Source of the DNA: Mesostigma viride
Taxonomy: Eukaryota; Streptophyta; Mesostigmatophyceae; Mesostigmatales; Mesostigmataceae
DNA: 64,000 nucleotides
Direction of reading: 5' to 3'
NCBI GenBank assembly: GCA_009746045.1
Contig: RPFO01000002.1
Span: 2,510,506-2,574,505 of the forward strand
Shown here: positions 31,441 to 50,348 of the stretch, piece by piece
Position numbering within the stretch: position 1 is the first letter of the stretch
How the letters are laid out: each line of letters opens with the position of its first letter
Program-made: the position numbers and the translations under genes
The notes under the pieces: generated by a model
What the model saw: only the letters and a program-made list of their open reading frames with translations
Database searches by the model: none
Told to the model about the DNA's origin: nothing

Positions 31441-34100
31441 AGCTAGATAGTCACTAGAGGGGGTATAGAGTATAAGATTGTTTTTGTAGATAGACTAGAC
31501 CGGTAGGATTGCGTGTACCCATCCATCCATCCATCCATCCATCCATCCATCCGGCCGGCCATCCATCCGGCCGGCCATCCATCCACCCACCCACCCACCC
31601 ACCCACCCACCCACCCACCCACCCACCCACCCACCCACCCACCCACCCACCCACCCACCCACCCACCCACCCACACCCACCCACCCACCCACCCACCCAC
31701 CCACCCACCCACCCACCACCCACCCACCCACCCACCCACCCACCCACCCACCCACCCACCCACCCACCCACCCACCCACCCACCCACCCACCCACCCACC
31801 CACCCACCCACCCACCCACCCCCACCCACCCAACCACCCACCCAACCACCCAACCACCCACCCACCCACCCACCCACCCACCCACCCACCCACCCACCCA
31901 CCCACCCACCCACCCACCCACCCACCCACCCACCCACCCACCCACCCACCCATGCACCCACCCACCCATGCACCCGCCCACTTACCCACCCACCCACCCA
32001 CCCACCCACCCACCCACCCACCCACCCACGTACCCACCCACCCACCCACCCACCCACCCACCCACCCACCCACCCACCCACCCACCCACCCACCCACCCA
32101 CCCACCCACCCACCCACCCACCCACCCACCCACCCACCCACCCACCCACCCACCCACCCACCCACCCACCCACCCACCCACCCACCCACCCACCCACCCA
32201 CCCACCCACCCACCCACCCACCCACCCACCCACCCACCCACCCACCCACCCACCCACCCACCCACCCACCCACCCACCCACCCACCCACCCACCCACCCA
32301 TCCACCCACCCACCCACCCACCCACCCACCCACCCATGCACCCACCCACCCACCCACCCACCCACCCACCCACCCACCCACCCACCCACCCACCCACCCA
32401 CCCACCCACCCACCCACCCACCCACCCACCCACCCACCCACCCACCCACCCACCCACCCACCCACCCACCCACCCACCCACCCACCCACCCACCCACCCA
32501 CCCACCCACCCACCCACCCACCCACCCACCCACCCACCCACCCATCCACCCACCCACCCATCCATCGATCCATCGATCCATCCATATCCATCCATCCATC
32601 CATCCATCCATCCATCCATCCATCCATCCATCCATCCATCCATCCATCCATCCATCCATCCATCCATCCATCCATCCATCCATCCATCCATCCATCCATC
32701 CATCCATCCATCCATCCATCCATCCATCCATCCATCCATCCATCATCCATCCATCCATCCATCATCCATCCATCCATCCATCCATCCATCCATCCATCCA
32801 TCCATCCATCCATCCATCCATCCATCCATCCATCCATCCATCCATCCATCCATCCATCCATCCATCCATCCATCCATCCATCCATCCATCCATCCATCCA
32901 TCCATCCATCCATCCATCCATCCATCCATCCATCCATCCATCCATCCATCCATCCATCCATCCATCCATCCATCCATCCATCCATCCATCCATCCATCCA
33001 TCCATCCATCCAACCATCCATCCATCCATCCATCCATCCATCCATCCATCCATCCATCCATCCATCCATCCATCCATCCATCCATCCATCCATCCATCCA
33101 TCCATCCATCCATCCATCCATCCATCCATCCATCCATCCATCCATCCATCCATCCATCCATCCATCCATCCATCCATCCATCCATCCATCCATCCATCCA
33201 TCCATCCATCCATCCATCCATCCATCCATCCATCCATCCATCCATCCATCCATCCATCCATCCATCCATCCATCCATCCATCCATCCATCCATCCATCCA
33301 TCCATCCATCCATCCATCCATCCATCCATCCATCCATCCATCCATCCATCCATCCATCCATCCATCCATCCATCCATCCATCCATCCATCCATCCATCCA
33401 TCCATCCATCCATCCATCCATCCATCCATCCATCCATCCATCCATCCATCCATCCATCCATCCATCCATCCATCCATCCATCCATCCATCCATCCATCCA
33501 TCCATCCATCCATCCATCCATCCATCCATCCATCCATCCATCCATCCATCCATCCATCCATCCATCCATCCACCCACCCACCCACCCATCCACCCACCCA
33601 CCCATCCATCGATCCATCCATCCATCCATCCATCCATCCATCCATCCATCCATCCATCCATCCATCCATCCATCCATCCATCCATCCATCCATCCATCCA
33701 TCCATCCATCCATCCATCCATCCATCCATCCATCCATCCATCCATCCATCCATCCATCCATCCATCCATCCATCCATCCATCCATCCATCCATCCATCCA
33801 TCCATCCATCCATCCATCCATCCATCCATCCATCCATCCATCCATCCATCCATCCATCCATCCATCCATCCATCCATCCATCCATCCATCCATCCATCCA
33901 TCCATCCATCCATCCATCCATCCATCCATCCATCCATCCATCCATCCATCCATCCATCCATCCATCCATCCATCCATCCATCCATCCATCCATCCATCCA
34001 TCCATCCATCCATCCATCCATCCATCCATCCATCCATCCATCAGCTCCTCCGTGACTCCCCAACGGGAGCACGAGTTTAATATCTTAATTAATTCATAGG
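31441..34100 (+). mobile_element. LINE C 3' end hosting a giant tetranucleotide array
   Basis: Left of the array, AGATAGACTAGACCGGTAGG and GCGTGTACCC match the unit at 52755-52775. Right of it come GACTCCCCAACGGGAGCAC and a TAATATCTTAATTAATT tail. Other LINE C copies carry only four CATC units at this position, so the array is an expansion inside the 3' untranslated region. Confidence 0.8.
31509..34043. repeat. 2.5-kb CATC/CCCA tetranucleotide array
   Basis: It opens with CATC and CGGCCGGCCATC units (31519-31573), continues as nearly pure (CCCA)n to about 32557, then (CATC)n to 34043 with a short CCCA island at about 33571-33604. Rare point changes occur (for example GTAC at about 32030, CAACC at 33011). 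All long reading frames across it (Pro-Ser-Ile-His or Met-Asp-Gly-Trp repeats) are repeat artefacts, not genes. Confidence 0.97.
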
Positions 34101-34454
34101 CCTCACGCACTTTGACACTCCCAAAACCGCTAGTAACCAAGAGCGCCCTACCCGGGCCGAGCTTTACAGCGAGCTCCCTCTTGTCACCCATACTTAATCC
34201 AACACCGCCGCCTCCTCTTTGCCGGCCATGCTCCTCGCCCGCACAGACCAAGTGAATACCGATGTGTGCCCTGCCGGGGGGCTTTAGACTGGCCAAAGAA
34301 GTAGACACCTCCTGCTATGGCAGGGTCCCCTTGTCCGCTTTGAACCCACTGGCCAACTTTCGCGTGCCCCGCACCTATACGGCGCAACCCGGATCTATGT
34401 GACACAACTGCTCGAGGATGCAGGGCTTCTGGTGGGACTATCCGTACTCCGCGC

Positions 34455-35130
34455 CCGCGTGATTAATTAATTAATTAATGAATAGACACGTGACTGCGTC
34501 ACGTGAGCATAAGTCCTCAGTGGGAGGGGAACATGGGATGGAATGGATGGTATAAGCTATCTAGGTCCTAGTTACAGGGGTGTGGGCACCGCGGCCCGAA
34601 TCGCTATGAATGCCATACTTGGTCACACGCGGAGCCCCCACAGGCTTGGGGGTGGTCTCCTTCATTACTACTTGCCATCTATCCTTGCGCACCATCTGCC
34701 TCCATATTACAGACAAACCAGGAGGCTGCCCGGGGGTGAGCCCGTCACGTCTAGTGTACCACATGGCCATGCCGAGTCTATCACGAAATGTCCACGGGTG
34801 GCCGCGGCCCTGCCGCGCGCGGCCGGGGGCACGCCAGGTTAGGACATATCGCCCAGGCTGGGCGGGCTTGGTGCCAGCTAGTCTATCTGAGGTATCTACC
34901 TGATCTGTGCGGGCCAGGTGCCCGGCTACGCCCAGGCGCCTGTGCCTAATAATGTGGGAAACATAGGGCAAATCAGCGTACAAATCCTCATTACTAATGT
35001 GCAAACCAAAGGGGGCCTTGCGCAGCATCTTGGTGACGGTGCCGTCGAGGTGCCCTGCGTCAGTCCCCACGTCTCGGCGCCGTAGGTCAGGATCGTCAGA
35101 ATGAGGTCACGCTTGACGATCCGGGGTACT
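34455..35130 (-). mobile_element. LINE B 3' copy with coding end
   Basis: On the reverse strand the frame reads ILTYGAETWGLT (a typical LINE post-RT motif) and, after a frameshift, LHISNEDLYADLPYVSHIIR, HRRLGVAGHLARTDQ and WRQMVRKDRWQVVMKETTP to a stop at about 34561. The 3' region holds the hairpin CACGTGAC-GCA-GTCACGTG on the reverse strand (34487-34505) and a TTAATTAA tail. It is a decayed copy. Confidence 0.8.
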
Positions 35131-35139
35131 AGGGCGGGT

Positions 35140-35345
35140 TGATTGAGAAGGAGAAATGGACTGTTGCACCTAAGTCCTGAGGGGTATGCTGTTTTCTACC
35201 CACAGGTCCCGCGGCCCATTGCTAGCCAGGGTCGAAGTGCGCTGGTGGAGGCTATCGCCGGCCTGAGGATAGCCGCTACACTACCGCATTGTCTGCCTTT
35301 ACAGTAGAGGACAGCTCGGATGAGGATTATATCCCCATCTAGTGA
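35140..35345 (+). pseudogene. C-terminal end of unknown retroposon ORF
   Basis: The end of this stretch encodes VEDSSDEDYIPI then stop. A better preserved reverse-strand copy at about 52948-53149 reads EKWAAICDKHLPEGYAPVFS ... VEDSSDEDYIPI and is followed directly by a family F sequence. The acidic tail is conserved. I do not recognise the protein. Confidence 0.45.
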
Positions 35346-35712
35346 CTATATCAAGAAGACAACCAGCGCAGGCCGGAAAACGGGAGAATCCGGACCATGG
35401 TAGCTCGAGCCTGCCGTTATCTTTTCGATCCGTGTTTTCGAGTCAATCAGGATGATGAATATGAATGGAGATGGAAATGTGTAGCCTTGTTCATTGAAAT
35501 TATGGCTGGCTTACGTGTAGAGCGACTAGATGACCTAGATGGTGGGGCCGGAAACAGCTTGCTTGATCAGGGCGTGTGTTTCGAGCCTAACTGGCCGGGA
35601 GTGTCTAGTGGTGAGCACCATCAAGCTGCGATTGCTCTCCCACCATTTACGAGGAAATACCCGCACATCGAGAACCACTGAAAAGGTATAGCTAGTCAGC
35701 CAGTAGAGTAGT
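35346..35712 (+). repeat. Repeat family D copy
   Basis: Begins ATCAAGAAGACAACCAGCGC and runs through GAGAATCCGGACCATGGTAG to GAAAAGGTATAGCTAGTCAG. It matches 58463-58800. The 94-codon frame at 35397-35681 is not conserved between copies, so I do not call a gene. Confidence 0.7.
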
Positions 35713-35722
35713 AGTGACTATA

Positions 35723-35954
35723 TTAATTAATTAATTAGACTCGTGCTCCCGTTGGGGAGTCACGGAGCATTAACCCCGATGGATGGATGGATGGGTGCAA
35801 ACAGTCCTACTGGTCTAATCTATCTACATCAGCTACCTACAACATCTATCTAACAGCATTCTAAGTACAACATCTATCTAGACAGCCTCACACTGCCCTA
35901 GGGGAGCTGTCTGGCGTGCCTCCCGCGGGTTTGCACACGCGGGCGCTTCCCCAC
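35723..35954 (-). mobile_element. LINE C 3' fragment with exact target duplication
   Basis: This 232-bp insert carries, on the reverse strand, the LINE C C-terminal coding end, four CATC units, the hairpin CTCCC-CAAC-GGGAG and a TTAATTAA tail. AGTGACTATA flanks it at 35713-35722 and 35955-35964. Confidence 0.85.
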
Positions 35955-35964
35955 AGTGACTATA

Positions 35965-36090
35965 TGGTTGGGGCATGATGCAGACGATATTTGTAACTTT
36001 CGTGTTATAAATTTTTCAATGAAATTAGCACTGTACTCTGTGGCCTGCCTATGCGCATGACACGCACGTACTTTCTTATTTACTCCCAAA
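35965..36090 (+). repeat. Repeat family F copy
   Basis: GGTTGGGGCATGATGCAGAC through CGCATGACACGCACGTACTT matches family F in the opposite orientation to 63335-63471. Confidence 0.6.
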
Positions 36091-38131
36091 ACGTGCGCCT
36101 ACCCGTTTCCCTTAAGGGGAGGGTCCCATGGAAATGTATCAAAACTGAAGCCCCCTAATAACTACAGAAATGCAACTGACAACCACTGAATGATGTTTGG
36201 GGACCATAAACATGATGTTTGGGCATGCATACCACCACTTGTTGGGGGTACTACCCCCAGCCATACACCGGCTATGAGCTTAAAATAGAAAAAAACGCTG
36301 TCCGGGGCACATCTAGCCCAGAACAGTGGGAGAACCAGTTGCATGAAAAAAGTAATACCCATATAAAAATGTCATGGGACATGGTTTCTACCTAATTGGA
36401 TCAACAAAATCAGCACATCCCTTTGAGTTATTAATTTTTGGGCCAAAAATACGCTTTTTTAGGCGGGGCGTCCCCATACACACTCATAACACATCAATTA
36501 GGCCTAAAAAGTATAGTCAAATTCTGTCATGACCATAGAAGGCACTGTCAAAGTTTGGTGGCATTCTGAGCTCAGCTGTAGCAGTTATTAATTTTGGCAG
36601 TTGGCCACCTGTGCAGACGCTAAGGAAGGCATTAGTGAGTATTAAGGCACACTAACACTTCCTATGCCATCCAAAAGGCTCCTGACCATGCCCAATTCGA
36701 CCACAATGTACAAGGAGGTGGCTGGGCACGTCATGTGCCCTTGCCTTACCTCGACACGGGCAACCTGTTGCGTGTGTGCACAACAATGAGGCAGGTAGCT
36801 CTACATGCCTAGCCGACACTTCTAAAGCATATTCCAGGTTTATGGTGTGGGCATCATCCCAAAACCAAGCTCAAACACACCCTAGAAAGCCATATCCACT
36901 AATTGCCCAACAAGGGTAACAACAGACAGTCCACAGAGAAAGCAGAATTATCATACATGCTGATTGCCAAGGCTTCTCACCATGGTTACCTTGCCTTGCT
37001 AGCATATGAATTAGGGCTCTCCCATTTTAGTGGGAGAAAGGCCAACAAGACAACGATAACCCCTACCTACGTGCAGTTCCACCCATGCAGTATGCCCCTC
37101 AGAAAAACCACTGCCACCTTTCTTTCCAGCGCAATTGTTTGCCAAGAAACAAACTCAAGCTTGTGAGCCTCTAACCACAATGAAGCCTCTGCTAAGAAAG
37201 GCCGCGTCAATATTCACACAAAACTGAGTGCTGTTAGCAATCTCCTTCCAAGAAACCACTCAGCAAATCCCTGACAACTTGACGATATGCCACGGTCACG
37301 CTTTGACATCCCAGCCATGCAACGTACATAAAAACCACTGAAAGGTGCCAGGAATCTGGCGATGCGCAGCACGGAATGGCATTATACCTGGCGCTAACTG
37401 CACGGAAAAAGCCGAAAACTTGCGTTGATAACCCATAAAGGAAGCGAAACATTCATAGGGTCACGTTGATCACACGATCGTACCATTACCGGAATTGTCC
37501 TTCGCCCAGCGGCGCAAGAAAGAACAACCTTCCATGGAATAATAAGACGCGCATCCCGCGAGCCTGGAGAGTGTCTTACCGATCATGACGGAAATCTTGC
37601 CGAAACCCAGCAAATTTTTTAAAGCTTTACCAATAACAATTTAAACGCATCCTTGACGCTAGGTAAAGCCCATAAAACCTGACAATCACCGCCGCCAGCG
37701 TGCATTCTAATTTATTCCTCTCGACAAAAACATCAGATTGGACCCCCGTGGCGATGGTCATCAATAAAATCATCGACACTGCAAAAAACGCGAACTCCGC
37801 TACGAAGTAGTATCATTTACTCATCGTCTTTAAGATTCGCTCAGTTTCTCTGCATTCTGCGAGCTATCTTTTTCTACTCTGCCTGAAAGCACGTCGCCAT
37901 GGCCAGCTCCGGTAGGGGTGCGCGCACCGTGCACCACTTTTTCACGGTACGGACGGGTACCGCGAATTTTTCGGCGCCAAAAATATTCGCGCCGGGACCG
38001 TCCCCTTAAGCATGCTGTAGTGCAGCTCCGAGGCAAGGGTCCAGAGAGGGTTGATAGAGATATCGGAGCAAGCTAATAACTGTGATCACCCAGACATCAA
38101 ACTTGTTAAATGGTTCTAACTGCTTCTTATC
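36091..38131. other. Intergenic, no gene recognised
   Basis: Two kilobases downstream of the RING-WD40 gene. A short 88-codon frame (36903-37166) has no recognisable features. An imperfect palindrome around GGCGCC (about 37935-38005, GGTACGGACGGGTACCGCG and its partial inverse) is present. I see no convincing coding region. Confidence 0.5.
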
Positions 38132-46133
<8,002 letters not shown>

Positions 46134-46454
46134 TAAAAAAACTGCGGCACTTCGGCTTGGCGTAACGCGAAGCGACCACCACTGCACGTTATGGTTTCGA
46201 AAGCTGCATTTGCGGCTCCCTAGCAAACTAGAAAGTAAGTCATTTTACCATCATCTCTAAGGGAATTCGAACTTCCAGAAAACGTTGCTCCCACCGTGTA
46301 TTAATTAATTAGTGTCGTCCTTTGGCGTGTTACGCGGCTGCTGTAGCCTGGTGTGCTTACGCTGTGACGGACAAGTTCTTACAATTGGAATTGCGCGCCT
46401 GCTGTCGTCCGTCGCATCAGGTATTAGCTACGTAGAGGAGGCGGAGTGAAGTTG

Positions 46455-46530
46455 CGGCCTCGCCAAAGAACTGGTTTCCGAGTCGCCAAAGGATGGATTG
46501 CGGTCGCCAAAGGATGGATTGCGGTCGCCA
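46455..46530 (-). promoter_or_regulatory. Triple CTTTGGCG block upstream of RING-WD40 gene
   Basis: On the reverse strand CTTTGGCG occurs at 46512-46505, 46491-46484 and 46468-46461, at steps of 21 and 23 bp. An ungapped similar block with the same steps lies upstream of the adenosyltransferase gene (61282-61333). The core resembles E2F-type sites (TTTGGCG). It may be a promoter element or a shared repeat. Confidence 0.5.
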
Positions 46531-46629
46531 GAAGTTAGTTTGTGGTGCTGGGCGGAGGGTTACAGCACAAAAACATTACCGCCCGCATTGGAAGTTCTAA
46601 CTAAATAATTAGCTTCTGGAAAATGTTCT

Positions 46630-46945
46630 GGCTGAAAACCATAAAAAAAACAAAAGAAAATTAATTAATTAACTCCGGGGGCTGAGGACTGGACTCAACA
46701 AACAAACAAACAAAATTAATTAATTAACTCATGTGGGCTCTGGGTATCACTGACCTCCACTGACTCTAGCCTATGGCCGCCGAAGGGGGGCCGCCGGGCC
46801 GGATTGCCGGCCGAATTGGGGACGGCGTGTACGATATCTACCAAACAAACAAAAGAAATTTATTAATTAAATAAGTACCCATGTGCCTTGAACGGCTGTA
46901 GGACAAACAAACAAACAAAAGGTTTTAATTAAATAATAAAAACCC
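46630..46945. repeat. Cluster of (AAAC)n-TTAATTAA tails
   Basis: Four tails made of AAACAAAC-type runs adjoining TTAATTAA occur at about 46645-46672, 46699-46728, 46842-46874 and 46904-46936, each closing a short GC-richer segment. They look like successive small retroposon insertions. Confidence 0.5.
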
Positions 46946-47059
46946 GGGACTCTAACTGGCTCCCCAACAAACAATCCAGGGTTATTCGTAATGCAAATAC
47001 GGCAAAAATTGACCCATAATAACAAACTTCCAATGCGGAGGGTGTAGTTTCCTGCACCT

Positions 47060-47290
47060 TGGCGATGGAGTTTTATCAAGGAGACAACCAGCGCAGGCCA
47101 GAAATCGGGAGAATCCGGACCATGGTCGCTCGAGCCTGCCGTCATCTTGTCCGCGTGTTCGAGTCGTTCAGGGTGATGAAGATGAATGGTGATGGAAATG
47201 TGTTGCCTTGTGCATTGAAATTATGGCTGGCTTACGTGTAGAGCGACTAGATGACCTAGACGGTGGGGCCGGAAACAGCCTGCGTTGGGT
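47060..47290 (+). repeat. Repeat family D copy
   Basis: ATCAAGGAGACAACCAGCGC to GGTGGGGCCGGAAACAGC, matching 58463-58660. The short ORF at its ATG is not conserved past about 40 codons. Confidence 0.7.
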
Positions 47291-47460
47291 TTTATAGCCT
47301 GCGTTGGGCGACGCCAGCTGCTGTGCGATCATGACCGTGCGATCATAAGCATCCATTTTTCACGGAACGTATAATGCAACGGTGCTCTGGCTTGTTTCGT
47401 TAATTTGGTCGCTGCTCTCTGCGTCTTCTAACAGATTCCCATTCCCCTCTCAACTCCACG

Positions 47461-49090
47461 ATGTCGACGCCAACACGCTGGAGGAGGGCCTCGGCGGAGT
47501 TGCCAGACCCCTCCACACCGAAGAAACAAAGCAAGAAAAGAGGATCGGGGAATTCGGCGGCCTCTCCGATATGCTTGGATTTCTCGCCTCAGCGCTCTTC
47601 CCCCGCGAGCAAGCCGCGGCTTGTGAGGACCCTGCCTCCTCTTCAGGCGGATCGAGCAAGTGCGAGTCTGCGCCTGTATTCTTAATGTCGGTAGCATTTT
47701 TTGGAAAGCATCGTCTAACATAACGACATTGTTTTGCGTGGCATTCGTACTTCAGGGAGAATTCGAAGGGCCTTTGAGGGATCGCACTGGTGTGTTAAGG
47801 AAGAGCGTGGTCCGCCGGTGTCCCGAGCGACGTCTACCGAGCTGCCAGCTGTGATGGTATCGTGGTGACTTACTGGCGGTTAACTGTGCTTGTCTTTGTA
47901 GGCCTTTTCTGCAATTGGGTTTACTTTGCATCAGCCATTTACACATGCATTGCTAAATGTTACATGTGGTTGATTGGCCAGCCTTTGTAAGAGATGACCA
48001 TCACTTGTTTTTTTGAAGGCAATGCTCTTCTGCCTGTTTCAATAATAGGTTGCCCATCATTCGCACCTACAGTCCATCTCAACTACATCGTTCATTTTTT
48101 CTGTGTGTGATGGCAAGATTGCATTTTACCATACCAATAATGCTCGCATCGCTTGCTAAGGAGTATGGTTCGCGGGTATTTTCACTCTGCATTATGAATT
48201 TAGGGGGGCACTGAGAGCATGTAAAGTGAGCAGGTATGCATCAAGGCTGAGTCGATGAGTTTTCCCAAAGTGGGTGTGCCCATGCCGCACCATGGTTTAC
48301 ACCCCACCTTCATCTGTTGGAAACTTGCGGGTTTTTTGTTCTGTTTACATGTTTACAGACACTTGGCGAAGTTTCTCAGAGATGTCTATTGGGTGTGGGG
48401 CAATTTGGTTTGCATTGCTGTGATGTCACATGGGACTGTGGTAATGATGAGTCACTTGGAGGGGGAAGCAAGTGTGCACACCTGCCATGGGTCGGTATCG
48501 CCAGTATTGGATTTCTCTTCGTTATGGGGAGACATTCTTGTTACATGTCAGTCTAGTTTCATAATGGTGTTGTTCTTTGTGACAAATTGGCTACTTTCTC
48601 GCGTGCCCCACATCCGTCTTGTCCATCGCTTGACTTGCGCCCTTGCTTGTGCACAATGATGCCACTTGCATTGCCATTCCTCCACCCCTCTTTATTTCGC
48701 CATGCAGGCATTAGCTGCCGCCCTCTTTTATTTCCTCTCTCATTTCCTTTAAATGCTTAGGGCTTGATTTAGGATTCAGTCGTGTACAAGAACATCAGTG
48801 TCTAAATTTGATTGTGTCATGATTGCGTTTGCTGTTGCAGGTGGGTGGCTGGACGAATGCGAAGATGGACAGCAGAAAGAGGGTTTGCGGCGGCAAGGGC
48901 GTGAACGCTAGTCACCATTGTCAGGTGAAACTTGAGAATGGGTACACATACCTTGCAATTGATTGCAGTACCTGGGTAAAGATTAATGATAAGCTGTCAA
49001 AAAGAAACCCAGGTCCGTTTTTTTTTCCAGCAAGGCATGTGCAAAGAATCCTGAGATGAGCCTGCACTTGCCGGATGGTAAGGCCGTGCC
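47461..49090 (+). CDS. Possible host gene, several exons, unidentified
   Basis: A first exon may begin at 47461 with MSTPTRWRRASAELPDPSTP and continue through a Ser/Pro/Lys-rich stretch with several Ser-Pro and Thr-Pro pairs (CLDFSPQRSSPASKPRLV) to about 47650-47690. Later blocks follow splice-acceptor-like sites: 47756-47850 (after CTTCAG; RDRTGVLRKSVVRRCPERR) and 48841-49015 (after TTGCTGTTGCAG; KMDSRKRVCGGKGVNASHHC). Composition suggests a basic nuclear protein with proline-directed phosphorylation sites. Exon joins and frame are not settled, and I recognise no family. Confidence 0.35.
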
Positions 49091-49777
49091 TGCCTACTCC
49101 GGTTTATAAATGCCGCAATTTTGTTTAAGCGACCTTTGGGTCATTTGCATTTTGGGGCACAAGTTTACATGGTATGGTATTTGATGATGCCAACTGGGAT
49201 GTACCCTGAATAGGGCTGTATGCTCGTATGTACAACATAGAGTGGACACTCACTTCCATATTCCTCAACGACTCTAGAATTGTGGACAAGATAACGGCAG
49301 GTTTGAGCTACCATGGTCCGAATTCTTCCGCTGGTTGTATCTATAGAGAGACTATAGTGATGGACTTTACAATGAATCTATTTCAACAAAATCGTTGCAT
49401 GAGCCGTTAATGAATATCCATTATCAAGTAATAGTTGTCAAGATCACTCAAAATTAAGTGGGACAAGTCTACTTCAAGGTCTTGCACTTAATAAGTACGT
49501 AAGTACTTGCGTGTCATTAATTAATGATTTTAATTAATTAATTAATAGACACGTGACTGCGTCACGTGAGGATAAGTCCTCAGTGGGAGGGGAACATATG
49601 GGATGGAATGGATGGCCGGTGGAATTAGCTATCTACGTCCTAGTTACAGGGTTGTGAGCACCGCGTCCCGAATCGCTATGAACGCCATACGCGGTCACAC
49701 GCGGAGCCCCCACAGACTTGGGGGTGGTCTCCTTCATCACTACTTGCCATCTATCCTTGCGTACCATCTGCCTCCAT

Positions 49778-50060
49778 TAAAAATTAAATTAAATTATAAC
49801 ATGCCGCCGTGGGGAGATCATGTAGCACATATTCCATGAGGGATGGGGTGGAGGAAGCCGCGTGATCGAACTATCCTAACTCTAAGCTATCTAGAAAATC
49901 CTAACTACACTACTCATCAAAACGCCTCCTCCGCTTGGGGAGAGGGGGCTTGCCCACAGGGTCGGGCGTGTGCGCCTTGACAATCTTCGAAGAAATTCCT
50001 CCACCGCGTCTTGTCCTGCATGGCAGTCCAAAGACGGGAGAGAGAGTATCCCCATATCTC
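49778..50060 (-). mobile_element. LINE A 3' fragment inside LINE B
   Basis: A 283-bp insert with an AAATTAAATTAAATTATAAC tail, a decayed hairpin (CGCC-GTGG-GGAG at about 49805-49816) and the LINE A C-terminal coding end. CCTCCAT at 49771-49777 and 50061-50067 is the likely target duplication; joining the flanks restores the LINE B sequence. Confidence 0.75.
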
Positions 50061-50348
50061 CCTCCATATTACAGACAAACCAGGAGGCTGCCCGGGTGTG
50101 AGCCCGTCACGTCTAGTGTAGCACATGTCCATGCCGAGTCTATCACGAAAAGTCCACGGGTGGCGGCCCTGCCGCGCGCAGCTTGGGGCACGTCAGGTGA
50201 GGACATATCGCCCAGGCTGGGCGGGCTTGGTGCCAGCTAGTCTATCTGATGTGTCTACCTGATCTGTGCGGGCCAGGCCGGTGCCCGGCTAGGCCCAGGC
50301 GCCTGTGCCTAATAATGTGGGAGACATAGGGCAAATCAGCGTACAAAT

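Noticed and set aside
31443-34308. Very long reading frames of Pro-Ser-Ile-His, Pro-Thr-His or Met-Asp-Gly-Trp repeats
   Set aside because: A tetranucleotide array without stops is open in most frames on both strands; these are artefacts. The same holds for 55230-55855 and the Met/Ile runs at 19409-19973.
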